A stretch of DNA of 36,614 nucleotides from contig JAOABX010000006.1 of NCBI GenBank assembly GCA_026418175.1, positions 1 through 36,614 of the forward strand, given 5' to 3'. A model generated the notes under the pieces. The model was not told where the DNA came from. It ran no database searches and saw only the letters and a list, made by a program, of their open reading frames with translations. Source of the stretch: Flavobacteriales bacterium (GTDB taxonomy: Bacteria; Bacteroidota; Bacteroidia; CAIKAF01). Below are positions 1 to 8,500 of the stretch, piece after piece. Each line of letters begins with the position of its first letter. Positions within the stretch are counted from its first letter, which is position 1. Position numbers and translations under genes: made by a program.

Positions 1-248
1 GGGATATTCCACGTGTAACTTCCGGTATTGGGAGCTCCGGTAACTATGGGATTCCAACTCATGCCACCATTCACAGAAAGATTAATATCCACCGTTGGCC
101 CACAACCGGAGCAAGTCCACGTAATATTATACGAAGAACCCGATTGCCAAACTTCACCTCCATTGGGTGAAGTCAAATCTAGTGATGGTTGTGAATATCC
201 CAAGGTTATACTCACAACTAAAACAAGAAGGAATAAAATCTTTTTCAT
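1..248 (-). CDS. Secreted protein with Kre9/KNH-like N-terminal domain (3' end outside window)
   Basis: A minus-strand frame is open from an ATG at 246-248 to the window edge, giving 82 codons of an incomplete protein. Residues 1-19 form a clear signal peptide (MKKILFLLVLVV..., cleavage after GYSQ). The mature part carries SPNGGEVW, then NITWTCSG, VDINLSVNGG and GSYTWNI. This is the pattern of the Ser-Thr-rich GPI-anchored/Kre9-KNH Ig-like domain (PF10342), which Bacteroidota use in large secreted or surface proteins, often cargo of the type IX system. The rest of the protein, including any sorting domain, lies outside the window. A perfect -7 box lies about 25 bases upstream. Family call is by pattern; function unknown. 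Confidence 0.8.
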   Translation of the reverse strand, partial: MKKILFLLVLVVSITLGYSQPSLDLTSPNGGEVWQSGSSYNITWTCSGCGPTVDINLSVNGGMSWNPIVTGAPNTGSYTWNI

Positions 249-273
249 AACTAATAATGTTTTGGTTCAATAT

Positions 274-281
274 CAAAAGTA
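274..281 (-). promoter_or_regulatory. Bacteroidota -7 box for the Kre9-like gene
   Basis: On the minus strand this reads TACTTTTG, a perfect TAnnTTTG. It ends 25 bases before the ATG at 248. No clear TTG is visible 19-21 bases upstream, so only the -7 half is supported. Confidence 0.45.
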
Positions 282-407
282 TTTTATCCTAATATGCGTT
301 TTAAATTTTTTACATAATTCTTACATGTTAAGAAATTAGTTTTGTCAATATATAACCAGCCATAATGAGGAAATCAATAATAAATTAATACATCTTAAAG
401 CCAAGAA

Positions 408-1385
408 TTAATCAAGTGTTTGGCCGGGCTGATTTGCTTTTTGCAGAATTTGCAAGTATTCTTCAGAAGAAAGATCGCTGAAATAATAATTTACCGGATT
501 AACCGGTTCCCCATTTTTTCTCACCTCATAATGCAAATGAGGGCCTACTGATTTTCCTGTATTTCCTACCAATCCAATCAATTCACCTCGTCTTACTTTT
601 TGGCCTTGTTTACATTTTAATTCAGAAAAATGTGCATAGAGTGTTTTATATCCAAATCCATGATTGATAATTACATGAATACCATATCCCGAGTCATCGG
701 CACCAGCAAACTCTACCACGCCATCACCGGTAGCATACACCGGTTTACCCACATCTGCTACAAAATCCATCCCGGCATGAAACTTCACGGTTTTATATAT
801 TGGATCAATACGATAACCAAAACCCGATGTATTAATTTGCAATTTCAGGTCTTTTTTCAAAATTGGAAGAATGGCTGGAATGGAAGCCAACATTTTGTTT
901 TTATTTTTTACCATTTGCCATACCTCATCATATGATTTACTTTGCACTACCGTTCGTTTAGCCAAACGATCTACCCGCCGCGTTACTTGTTTTATTAGTT
1001 CACTATAGGCATACCCATCAAGCATTTTGTAGCGATTCACGCCTCCATATCCTGCCTGGCGAATTTCTTTGGGAACCGGCTCAGCCTCAAAAATCACTCG
1101 ATAAATATTATCATCTCTTTGTTCCAAATCCTGTATGACTGCTTCAATCCTATCTAATTTTTCGTTCAACAGCGAATAATTAAATTCAAGATTAGCAATC
1201 TCTCTCTTCAACTGTTTTTCTTTTGGAGAATCTATGTATTGATAAGCCAATATTATTACTACCGTAGCAAATACTACACCTGTAGCAATGACGTACAAAA
1301 CCCTTAGAAGCTTTTTTTGCCAGCTTTCTACATAGCGTTCGTAACGCAGGGTTTTGGTATTGTAATAATATTTAATCTTCGACAT
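408..1385 (-). CDS. M23 (LytM-type) zinc metallopeptidase, membrane-anchored
   Basis: A 325-residue cell-wall endopeptidase of the M23/LytM family, predicted to cut peptidoglycan cross-links in the periplasm. A basic cytoplasmic N-terminus is followed by one membrane segment at about 29-50 and a coiled coil at 55-92. The M23 domain spans about 185-300. Zinc ligands are H203 and D207 (HAGMD) and H285 of the HLH motif; H252 (LYAHFS) and H283 fit the catalytic histidines, so the site is complete. The single N-terminal anchor plus coiled coil resembles divisome-associated M23 proteins, but no partner is nearby. A near-consensus -7 box (TATCTTCG, minus strand 1412-1419) lies 26 bases before the ATG. 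Confidence 0.93.
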   Translation of the reverse strand: MSKIKYYYNTKTLRYERYVESWQKKLLRVLYVIATGVVFATVVIILAYQYIDSPKEKQLKREIANLEFNYSLLNEKLDRIEAVIQDLEQRDDNIYRVIFEAEPVPKEIRQAGYGGVNRYKMLDGYAYSELIKQVTRRVDRLAKRTVVQSKSYDEVWQMVKNKNKMLASIPAILPILKKDLKLQINTSGFGYRIDPIYKTVKFHAGMDFVADVGKPVYATGDGVVEFAGADDSGYGIHVIINHGFGYKTLYAHFSELKCKQGQKVRRGELIGLVGNTGKSVGPHLHYEVRKNGEPVNPVNYYFSDLSSEEYLQILQKANQPGQTLD

Positions 1386-1518
1386 GACCGATTGGGCTAA
1401 TCATGCTATTACGAAGATATCAAACTACTTTGATTTTTAATTCATGAAGTAGAAAACCTATGGCTAATGTTTAATTACAAAGTAGTATTCAAAATGATGA
1501 ATGCTTATCAATAAGCTT

Positions 1519-2283
1519 TTAAAATCCAACATAATAGCCAATATTTAATCCAACGTTGTACAAATATCCAGTTATGGGGGCATCAATAATTTTAAGTATT
1601 CCATACCGAAAAACCGGTTCTATCCGCAAATTCATTCTTTGAGTAATTCTATAATCAATTCCCAAACCTAGCATAGGAGATAGATTAATCCGTTTATAAT
1701 CAAATTCCGTGTCTGTTGTTTCTGTTTCAATATAATTCATATAAAACTTTGAAATAGTTTGTGTTTCTTTAATAAAAACATTGGTAATAATTCCACCGGA
1801 AATTAAAAAACGTACTTTCCTTTTGCCAACAGTGAAAAAAAATTTCAGAGGAATATCAATATAATGAAAATGATAATTATATCTAACCTTTTCATAAGCC
1901 GTTGGGTCTATCCCTCCTCCGGGAGGAGGAGTCATATTTAATATTTTTGTTTGATAGCCTTTGTCTGAATAATGAATACCGGTTTCTATACCAAAAAATC
2001 GAGTAAAATGAAGCCCTACATTAACACCTCCAGTAAAACTGATTTTAGGAATTTCAATGCTATTATGGGAGCTTATGTTAAGGTCGGTTTCTTCATCGCC
2101 ATCCATATTCTTTAGAGTACGGTAGCAAACATCTGGAGATAGATTAATTCCAAGTTGAACTCTTCGGAAATCCCGTACCGGTTTTGTTTTTTCATTAGGC
2201 TGTGCATACAATGATTTCTCGGTAAATACAACCGATAAATTCCACATTAAAAATGTAAAAATTAAGATTACAATTTTTTTCAT
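1519..2283 (-). CDS. Outer-membrane beta-barrel protein (PorT-like)
   Basis: A 254-residue secreted protein with an N-terminal signal peptide (MKKIVILIFTFLMWNL..., cleavage near YAQ). It is followed by alternating amphipathic strands of about ten residues with aromatic girdles, such as GGVNVGLHFTRFFGIETGIHY, FHYIDIPLKFFF and MNLRIEPVFRYG, ending in IGYYVGF. This is the pattern of the PorT/outer-membrane beta-barrel family (PF13568), probably eight strands. The frame extends 19 codons further upstream to 2340, but that would bury the signal peptide, so the ATG at 2281-2283 is chosen. It lies divergent from alaS. The cargo or partner cannot be inferred. Confidence 0.8.
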   Translation of the reverse strand: MKKIVILIFTFLMWNLSVVFTEKSLYAQPNEKTKPVRDFRRVQLGINLSPDVCYRTLKNMDGDEETDLNISSHNSIEIPKISFTGGVNVGLHFTRFFGIETGIHYSDKGYQTKILNMTPPPGGGIDPTAYEKVRYNYHFHYIDIPLKFFFTVGKRKVRFLISGGIITNVFIKETQTISKFYMNYIETETTDTEFDYKRINLSPMLGLGIDYRITQRMNLRIEPVFRYGILKIIDAPITGYLYNVGLNIGYYVGF

Positions 2284-2410
2284 ATGTAAGTTTAAATTTA
2301 ATAATAAAATATTACCGTATATTTTTCTTAAAAAACTCACAACATTAAAGATTGGGATTTTGATTCAACAGCCCGAACTTCAAAATTCACTGTGCTTTGA
2401 AAATATCCTG

Positions 2411-2418
2411 TATTTTTG
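2411..2418 (+). promoter_or_regulatory. -7 box upstream of alaS
   Basis: TATTTTTG is a perfect TAnnTTTG and ends 41 bases before the alaS ATG, predicting a leader of about 35 nt. No TTG is seen at the expected upstream spacing. Confidence 0.4.
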
Positions 2419-2459
2419 CCACCGCTCCTGCACCAAATAAAGCATAATAAAGCAAGCTT

Positions 2460-5072
2460 ATGAACGCCAAAGACATTCGCCGCACATTTTTGGAATTTTT
2501 CAAAAGCAAAGGTCATCATATAGTACCTTCAGCCCCCATGGTTCTGAAAAACGACCCTACCCTATTATTCACCAATGCCGGGATGAACCAATTCAAAGAC
2601 CTTTTTTTAGGAAATAAGCCCATTGAATACCCCCGCATTGCCGATACCCAAAAATGCCTTCGGGTATCTGGTAAACACAACGACCTGGAAGAGGTGGGGC
2701 TAGACACCTATCACCACACCATGTTTGAAATGCTGGGCAACTGGAGCTTTGGTGATTATTTTAAAAAAGAAGCAATTGAATGGGCTTGGGAGCTTCTTAC
2801 CCAACATTATCGCATTGATAAAAACCGGATGTATGTTACCTATTTTGATGGTGATGCTGTAGAAAAATTAGAGACCGATACAGAAGCCCAAAATCTTTGG
2901 CGTAAATTTCTTCCGGAAGACCATATTTTACCCGGAAACAAAAAAGACAATTTCTGGGAAATGGGAGATACAGGCCCCTGTGGACCTTGCTCTGAAATTC
3001 ATGTGGACCTACGCGATGAACATGAAATAGTCAAACTACCGGGTCGCGAACTAGTGAACAAAAGCCACCCGCAGGTAATTGAAATCTGGAACCTGGTATT
3101 TATCCAATTTAATCGCAAAGCCGATGGAACATTGGAACAACTACCAAACAAACATGTAGATACCGGCATGGGCTTTGAACGCTTGTGCATGGTATTACAG
3201 GGCAAAAAATCGAATTACGATACCGATGTTTTTACTCCTTTTATATACCGTCTGGAAGAATTAAGTGGCCAATTATATGGCCGGAATGAAAAAACAGATA
3301 TAGCCATGCGGGTCATTGCAGACCACATACGTGCTGTGGGCATTGCCATAGCCGATGGTCAATTACCTTCAAATACCGGAGCAGGGTATGTTATTCGACG
3401 CATTTTGCGCCGTGCTATTCGTTATGGCTATTCATTTTTAGGATTTAAGCAACCCTTTATTTATCATTTGGTAGATGAATTGAATGAAACTTTAGGGGAT
3501 ACATTTCCAGAAATATCGCGTCAGACGGAATTTATAGCCACGGTAATTCGTGAAGAAGAACACTCATTTTTACGCACCCTTGAAACCGGACTGAACCGCC
3601 TGCGTGAAATTTCAGCTCAAGCAAAAGACAATATTATTCAGGGAGATAAGGTATTTGAGCTGTACGACACCTATGGGTTTCCGGCTGACCTAACCCGCCT
3701 CATTGCCCATGAGCAAGGATTGCAGGTAGACGAAAAAGGATTTGAAGAAAGACTGCAAGAACAAAAAGAACGCTCCAAAGCAGCAGGCAAAATAAGTGCC
3801 GGTGATTGGGTAGTATTGCATGATGATAACCAAGTAACTTTTGTGGGATACGACAAATTAAATACTCATTCTAAAATATTAAAATACAGAAAAGTAAATT
3901 ACAAAAACAAAGAAATCGTTCAAATTGTTCTTGACCAAACCCCGTTTTATGCAGAAAGCGGAGGTCAGGTAGGCGATAAAGGATGGCTAATTTCTCCCAA
4001 AGAAAAAATTCGAGTTGTAGATACCATCAAAGAAAATGACCTGATTATTCATATCACCGACCAGATTCCTCAACATCCAGAAGAAATATTTGAAGCCAGA
4101 GTTGATCAACATTTACGGAATATAACAGCGAATAACCATTCAGCCACCCATTTGCTGCATGCCGCACTGCGCAAAGTTTTAGGCACGCATGTAGAACAGC
4201 GGGGTTCATTGGTAAGTCCGGATTATTTACGTTTTGATTTTTCACACCATAGTAAACTCACCGAAGAAGAATTAGGACAAATTGAGCATTTGGTAAATGA
4301 AAAAATCAGAGAAAATATTCCTTTGGATGAAAAACGGAACGTTCCGTTTGATGAAGCTACAAAACTTGGTGCCATGGCTTTGTTTGGTGAAAAATACGGT
4401 AGCCATGTGCGTGTAATTACATTTGACCCGAAATTTTCTGTTGAGCTTTGCGGAGGAACCCATGTAAAAGCCAGCGGCCAAATTGGGTACTTTAAAATCA
4501 TTTCAGAAAGTTCAATAGCAGCAGGAGTACGTCGTATTGAAGCCATAACAGGAGAGAAAGCAGAAGAATACATCAACGGAGAACTAGGATTACTAAATGA
4601 ATTGAAACAATTGCTCAAAAACCCCAAAGACCCGCTTAAAGGAGCAGAAACGTTAATTCGTGAAAACGAAACCTTGAAAAAACAATTGGAACAATTCAAA
4701 GCAACCCGTGCCCGTGAAGTAAAAAATCAATTGAAAAAATCGATAAAACAAGAAAACGGGATATCCATTCTAACAACCCGGCTAGATTTAGATGCCGACT
4801 CCATCAAAAACATTGCTTTTGAGCTAAAACGAGAAATACCTTCACTCTATGCGGTACTGGCCACTGAACAAGATGGAAAAGCATTAGTTACGGTAATGCT
4901 TGGTGATGAACTAGTTCAGAAAGGATGGAATGCAAAAACTATGATTAATCAAATTGCAAAAGAAATTCAGGGAGGAGGTGGCGGACAAGATTTTTATGCA
5001 ACCGCCGGCGGGAAAAATCCGGCTGGTATTAACAATGCCTTGCAAAAAGCCCGCGAAATTATACCTATCTAA
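2460..5072 (+). CDS. alaS: Alanyl-tRNA synthetase
   Basis: AlaRS charges tRNA-Ala with alanine in the cytoplasm. The 870 residues match the usual full bacterial length. The N-terminal class II catalytic domain starts with the family signature (FFKSKGHHIVPSAPMVL, then FTNAGMNQFKD). The tRNA-recognition domain follows. The editing domain carries the zinc-binding HSATH motif (H560, H564) and CGGTH (C664, H668). The C-Ala domain ends with the glycine-rich GGGGGQDFYATAGGK segment. All key motifs are intact. The ATG at 2460 gives the canonical N-terminus. The stop codon directly touches the stop codon of the convergent DUF4296 gene, with no base between. Confidence 0.98.
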   Translation: MNAKDIRRTFLEFFKSKGHHIVPSAPMVLKNDPTLLFTNAGMNQFKDLFLGNKPIEYPRIADTQKCLRVSGKHNDLEEVGLDTYHHTMFEMLGNWSFGDYFKKEAIEWAWELLTQHYRIDKNRMYVTYFDGDAVEKLETDTEAQNLWRKFLPEDHILPGNKKDNFWEMGDTGPCGPCSEIHVDLRDEHEIVKLPGRELVNKSHPQVIEIWNLVFIQFNRKADGTLEQLPNKHVDTGMGFERLCMVLQGKKSNYDTDVFTPFIYRLEELSGQLYGRNEKTDIAMRVIADHIRAVGIAIADGQLPSNTGAGYVIRRILRRAIRYGYSFLGFKQPFIYHLVDELNETLGDTFPEISRQTEFIATVIREEEHSFLRTLETGLNRLREISAQAKDNIIQGDKVFELYDTYGFPADLTRLIAHEQGLQVDEKGFEERLQEQKERSKAAGKISAGDWVVLHDDNQVTFVGYDKLNTHSKILKYRKVNYKNKEIVQIVLDQTPFYAESGGQVGDKGWLISPKEKIRVVDTIKENDLIIHITDQIPQHPEEIFEARVDQHLRNITANNHSATHLLHAALRKVLGTHVEQRGSLVSPDYLRFDFSHHSKLTEEELGQIEHLVNEKIRENIPLDEKRNVPFDEATKLGAMALFGEKYGSHVRVITFDPKFSVELCGGTHVKASGQIGYFKIISESSIAAGVRRIEAITGEKAEEYINGELGLLNELKQLLKNPKDPLKGAETLIRENETLKKQLEQFKATRAREVKNQLKKSIKQENGISILTTRLDLDADSIKNIAFELKREIPSLYAVLATEQDGKALVTVMLGDELVQKGWNAKTMINQIAKEIQGGGGGQDFYATAGGKNPAGINNALQKAREIIPI

Positions 5073-5396
5073 TTAAGGTATGGTTTCAATGGCTGTAATT
5101 ACTTGCTTATAAATTTTTTGAAACTGTTCCGGCCGGGCTACATAATATTGATAGCTTGCCTGAAATGTAATAGTATCAGTGTGATGTGCCTGGGTAATTT
5201 CGAATAACACTTTATCAGGGTTTTTCATGAATTCATCTGGCAACAACTGTTGTGTTCGTGCCCCTTTTGCCAAATGAATATCAACCAAAATAGCTTTCAT
5301 TTGATCAGCAGAAAGTATTCCTTGTGGCAACTTATCCGTATTTTTTTTACAGGCAGTAATAAGCCATAAAACGAACACCAGGCTGAAAATACGCAT
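5073..5396 (-). CDS. DUF4296-family lipoprotein
   Basis: A 107-residue lipoprotein with a short signal peptide ending in the lipobox LITAC (Cys16). The pattern ILSADQMKAILVDIHLAKGA, then later TFQASYQYYVARPEQFQKIY, matches the Bacteroidota family DUF4296 (PF14129), whose function is unknown. The ATG overlaps the stop of the upstream coiled-coil gene by one base (TGATG), so the two are very likely co-transcribed and translationally coupled. The gene ends flush against the alaS stop. Confidence 0.85.
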   Translation of the reverse strand: MRIFSLVFVLWLITACKKNTDKLPQGILSADQMKAILVDIHLAKGARTQQLLPDEFMKNPDKVLFEITQAHHTDTITFQASYQYYVARPEQFQKIYKQVITAIETIP

Positions 5397-6289
5397 CAGT
5401 ACAATGTAATTTTATCAGTTCCGGCAAGCACGCCGTCTATATAAATCTCAATCTGATATACCCCTTTGTTAAACACATCCTGATCCCACGTAATATTCTT
5501 GGTTAGCTTCTGGCCATCGTAATTAATGTTTACACTGCGTGAATAGGGTATTTCATTGCCAGACTCGGTAGTGAATTTTTTTACACCCTGACTTACATCT
5601 CCCATCACATTTCCATCTGGACTAATAATTCTTAGATAAACGGTTTTATTTCCGGTGCTAGCCAGTGGGTTTTCATCCACCACAATGGTAATGGAAAGTC
5701 GCTCGGTTTTTGCAGCTTTGTCTGTTTCTTTTTCCTTGCCAGAGTTTTTTACGTTGAGCGACTTGGTTGTAATTGAGTTAAGTTTAAGCCGAGATGCAAC
5801 ATCTACTTTGCCCTTTAGTTCTTTGTTGGTTTCTTTGGTTTGCTTGAGTGCAACACTCAGCTCCGTATTTTCATGTTTCAATTGTTTGTTTTCTGCTTCC
5901 AATTGTTCAATGCGTTCCAAATAGCTGTTGGCCGTTTTCCGTAGCTCTGCATAGCGTTGTTGCAAAACCTGGTAATCCTGTTTGGTTTCAATAAGCCGGG
6001 CAATTTGTTTTTTCTGTTCTTCTAATTTAACATAGGCTTCAGCAAGCAGCGAATCAAGTTCTGCAGAACGGCCTTTATATTGTTCCAAATCAGCAATGGC
6101 ATTGTTGTATTCAATTTCCAACTCTTGTTTTCGGGCCGAAAGCGAATCGGCCTGAACTGTAATATATTCTTTTTCTACAATAATCTGCCGATTTTGAAAA
6201 TACTGAAATATATTTCCCCCCACAGAAGCCAACAATAATAAAGCCAGTACGGTAATGATGTTATTTTTTGTTTTCCCTTCGTTACTCAT
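5396..6289 (-). CDS. Membrane-anchored coiled-coil protein
   Basis: A 297-residue protein of unknown function. It has a short cytoplasmic N-terminus, one membrane segment at about 10-30 (IITVLALLLLASVGGNIF) and a long coiled coil at about 38-165 rich in Glu, Gln, Lys and Leu. A charged linker rich in Lys, Thr and Ser covers about 166-198, and a C-terminal beta-rich domain about 199-297 (LSITIVVDEN..., YLRIISPDGNVMG...). The last part looks like an Ig-type or C2-like periplasmic domain. The topology suggests a periplasmic spacer anchored in the inner membrane. It is the first gene of a two-gene unit with the DUF4296 lipoprotein. Apparent SMC-like similarity would come only from the coiled coil. 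Confidence 0.75.
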   Translation of the reverse strand: MSNEGKTKNNIITVLALLLLASVGGNIFQYFQNRQIIVEKEYITVQADSLSARKQELEIEYNNAIADLEQYKGRSAELDSLLAEAYVKLEEQKKQIARLIETKQDYQVLQQRYAELRKTANSYLERIEQLEAENKQLKHENTELSVALKQTKETNKELKGKVDVASRLKLNSITTKSLNVKNSGKEKETDKAAKTERLSITIVVDENPLASTGNKTVYLRIISPDGNVMGDVSQGVKKFTTESGNEIPYSRSVNINYDGQKLTKNITWDQDVFNKGVYQIEIYIDGVLAGTDKITLY

Positions 6290-6309
6290 ATCCTATTTTT
6301 TTCGTGATC

Positions 6310-6317
6310 CAAAAGTA
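6310..6317 (-). promoter_or_regulatory. -7 box for the coiled-coil/DUF4296 pair
   Basis: TACTTTTG on the minus strand is a perfect TAnnTTTG ending 20 bases before the ATG at 6289. No good TTG is seen at 19-21 bases upstream. Confidence 0.45.
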
Positions 6318-6350
6318 CAATTTAATGAGAGATTTATGATCTTTGAAAGC

Positions 6351-6372
6351 CCTGCTTATAAAACAAAGCAGG
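6351..6372. repeat. Short inverted repeat upstream of the GH1 gene
   Basis: CCTGCTT (6351-6357) and AAGCAGG (6366-6372) form a perfect 7-bp inverted repeat with an 8-base AT-rich spacer, 22 bases before the beta-glucosidase ATG. It could be a regulator site or a leader hairpin; no regulator gene is adjacent. Confidence 0.4.
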
Positions 6373-6394
6373 TTAATAATTATTTTGTAAAGCA

Positions 6395-7828
6395 ATGAAT
6401 CGTAGAGAAGTTTTGAAACGGCTAGGAGCTACAGTCACAGGGTTATCCCTAGCCCCACATCTAATGGCCTCGCTGGATGAATGGTTTGTAAAAGAATTTA
6501 GCAAGGCTGATTTTGGTAAAGATTTTAAATGGGGAGTGGCTACAGCAGCTTATCAGATAGAAGGTGCGTGGAATATCGATGGCAAAGGAGAATCCATTTG
6601 GGATCGGTTTACCCATAAAAAAGGAAAAATTCATAACAATGAAAACGGTGATATTGCCTGTGATTTTTATCATCGTTATCCTGAAGATATTGATATCATC
6701 CGGCAATTGAACATGCAGGTATTTCGTTTTTCTACTGCCTGGACCCGAATTTTACCAGAAGGAACCGGAACTGTAAACCAAAAAGGTATAGATTTTTATC
6801 ATCGAGTAATTGACACATGCCTTGAAAAAGGAATTGAACCATGGATCACCTTATACCATTGGGATTTGCCTCAATCTTTAGAAGACAAAGGTGGCTGGGC
6901 AAACCGGGATATCGAAGGATGGTTTAGCGAATATGTTAATATTGTTTCAAAAGCCTATGGCGATAAAGTAAAAAACTGGATGGTATTTAACGAGCCGATG
7001 GCTTTTACAGGTTTAGGGTACATGGCTGGAATTCATGCCCCTGGAAAAAAAGGAATTGGCTTATTTCAAAAAGCAGTTCATCATGTAGTAATTTGCCAGG
7101 GCGAAGGAGGGCGCATTCTGCGAGCCAACGTGAAAGATGCAAACATTGGTACCACTTATTCGGTAAGTGCTATTCATCCAAAAACTCAGGCCAAAAAGCA
7201 TGTGGAAGCAGCTAAGAGAATGGATGCCCTGTTTAACCGTCTGTTTATAGAACCTGCACTGGGACTTGGCTATCCGATTGATGGGTTTTCATACCTTAAG
7301 AATATGGAGAAACTAATGAAACCTGGCGACGAAGAAAAAATGAAATTTGATTTTGATTTTCATGGAGTACAAAATTATTTCCGCATTGTGTCTCGTCATA
7401 GCCTGTTTCCTCCGGTGATGTGGGCCAACCAGGTAAAGCCTCAAAAACTGGTGCAAAATAAATCAGACCTTACCGACATGGGTTGGGAAGTATATCCTGA
7501 AGGCATTTATGAAGTGATTAAAAAATTTGCTGCATATAAGGGTGTTAAAAAAATCATTGTAACAGAAAATGGCGCTGCATTTCCTGATGTGGTAGAAAAT
7601 GGCCGGATACATGACACACGGCGTATTCAGTATTTTAAAGATTACCTTGCTCAAGTATTACGGGCTAAAAAAGAAGGCATGCCGGTATTTGGCTATTTTG
7701 TATGGAGCCTGATGGACAACTTTGAGTGGGCAGAAGGTTACAAGCCCCGATTTGGACTGGTATATGTAGATTATAACACTCAACAGCGTATCATTAAAGA
7801 CTCTGGATATTGGTTTAAAGATTTGTAA
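6395..7828 (+). CDS. GH1 beta-glucosidase with twin-arginine signal
   Basis: A family 1 glycoside hydrolase of 477 residues, predicted to hydrolyse beta-glucosides by the retaining mechanism. The catalytic acid/base is E200 (FNEPMAF) and the nucleophile E391 (VTENGAAF); the N-terminal FKWGVATAAYQIEGAW and C-terminal SLMDNFEWAEGY blocks are typical. The N-terminus is MNRREVLKRLGATVTG, an RRxVLK twin-arginine motif followed by a hydrophobic stretch to about residue 25, so the enzyme is probably exported folded. Most bacterial GH1 enzymes are cytoplasmic, which makes the signal notable. The gene stands alone between divergent and convergent neighbours. Substrate specificity cannot be read. Confidence 0.93.
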   Translation: MNRREVLKRLGATVTGLSLAPHLMASLDEWFVKEFSKADFGKDFKWGVATAAYQIEGAWNIDGKGESIWDRFTHKKGKIHNNENGDIACDFYHRYPEDIDIIRQLNMQVFRFSTAWTRILPEGTGTVNQKGIDFYHRVIDTCLEKGIEPWITLYHWDLPQSLEDKGGWANRDIEGWFSEYVNIVSKAYGDKVKNWMVFNEPMAFTGLGYMAGIHAPGKKGIGLFQKAVHHVVICQGEGGRILRANVKDANIGTTYSVSAIHPKTQAKKHVEAAKRMDALFNRLFIEPALGLGYPIDGFSYLKNMEKLMKPGDEEKMKFDFDFHGVQNYFRIVSRHSLFPPVMWANQVKPQKLVQNKSDLTDMGWEVYPEGIYEVIKKFAAYKGVKKIIVTENGAAFPDVVENGRIHDTRRIQYFKDYLAQVLRAKKEGMPVFGYFVWSLMDNFEWAEGYKPRFGLVYVDYNTQQRIIKDSGYWFKDL

Positions 7829-7836
7829 AAAGAAAA

Positions 7837-7856
7837 AAGGCTGCATTTGCAGCCTT
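7837..7856 (-). terminator. Rho-independent terminator of efp (shared intergenic hairpin with GH1)
   Basis: AAGGCTGC (7837-7844) pairs perfectly with GCAGCCTT (7849-7856) across a 4-base loop. Read on the minus strand the hairpin is followed by a T-rich tract (TTTTTTCTTTTT), the classic form, so it ends the efp transcript. On the plus strand it follows the GH1 stop by 8 bases but lacks a U-tract, so it would work only weakly there. Confidence 0.85.
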
Positions 7857-7882
7857 AATAATATCCTTTTAATTAAGTTCTA

Positions 7883-8446
7883 TTATACTTTCACCCGTTC
7901 TATGTATTCGCCGGTTTCAGGGTTTACTTTAATCAATTCACCCTGCTCTACAAACAATGGTACAGAGATGGTTACTCCAGTTTCTAACGTAGCCGGCTTA
8001 AGCGTTCGGGTTGCAGTATCGCCTTTTAATCCTGGTTCAGTGTATGTTACCTGTAACACAACAGATTTAGGAGGCGTGGCATATACCGGATTTTCACCTT
8101 CAAACGATACCCGTACCATGGTACCTTCTTTTAGAAAATTTACTGCATCGCCAAACAAAAACTCGGCTACATTGTACTGCTCATAGGTATTGGTGTCCAT
8201 GCAAACCAATGAATCTCCTTCTTTGTAGAGATATTGTAAGTCACGCTCTTCAACCCTTACAACTTCCACTTCTTCATCCGGGCGGAATCTATTTTCTGTT
8301 TGCTTGCCGGTTTTTAAGTTGCGCATTTTAGCTTGATAAAAAGCACGTAAATTACCCGGTGTACGATGCTGGTACTCCATTATTACACACAATTCACCAT
8401 TGTAACGGAGAAATGTGCCTACTGACATATCAGATGCTTTTGCCAT
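7883..8446 (-). CDS. efp: Translation elongation factor P
   Basis: EF-P enters the ribosomal E-site and relieves stalling at polyproline stretches. The 187 residues match the family in length and organisation: a KOW-like N-terminal domain followed by two OB folds. The loop that reaches the peptidyl-transferase centre reads HRTPGNLRAF, with Asn32 where Escherichia coli has its modified Lys34. The loop therefore carries neither the Lys nor the Arg that known EF-P modification pathways act on. I believe this is the Bacteroidota form rather than a mutation. A full promoter and a terminator frame the gene, so it is probably monocistronic. Confidence 0.97.
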   Translation of the reverse strand: MAKASDMSVGTFLRYNGELCVIMEYQHRTPGNLRAFYQAKMRNLKTGKQTENRFRPDEEVEVVRVEERDLQYLYKEGDSLVCMDTNTYEQYNVAEFLFGDAVNFLKEGTMVRVSFEGENPVYATPPKSVVLQVTYTEPGLKGDTATRTLKPATLETGVTISVPLFVEQGELIKVNPETGEYIERVKV

Positions 8447-8465
8447 AAAAAAATGTTCTTAGGTG

Positions 8466-8495
8466 CAAAAGTATTTAATCTGTTTTATGTATCAA
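8466..8495 (-). promoter_or_regulatory. Promoter of efp
   Basis: On the minus strand TTG (8495-8493) is followed after exactly 19 bases by TACTTTTG (8473-8466), then C. This is a complete Bacteroidota -33/-7 promoter. The start site would fall 10-20 bases before the efp ATG. Confidence 0.75.
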
Positions 8496-8500
8496 AAAGC

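Noticed and set aside
241-280. A GGTTCAA stretch suggesting a tRNA T-loop.
   Set aside because: No acceptor stem, anticodon arm or CCA-proximal pairing could be found around it; no tRNA was recognised in any intergenic gap.
28-339. Plus-strand open frame of 103 codons at the window start.
   Set aside because: It overlaps in antisense the minus-strand gene with a clear signal peptide and Kre9-like motifs, and its own translation has no protein-like features beyond 248.
4223-4699. 158-codon minus-strand frame inside alaS.
   Set aside because: It is the antisense shadow of the conserved AlaRS editing and C-terminal region; composition is Ser/Phe/Pro-rich as expected from antisense reading.
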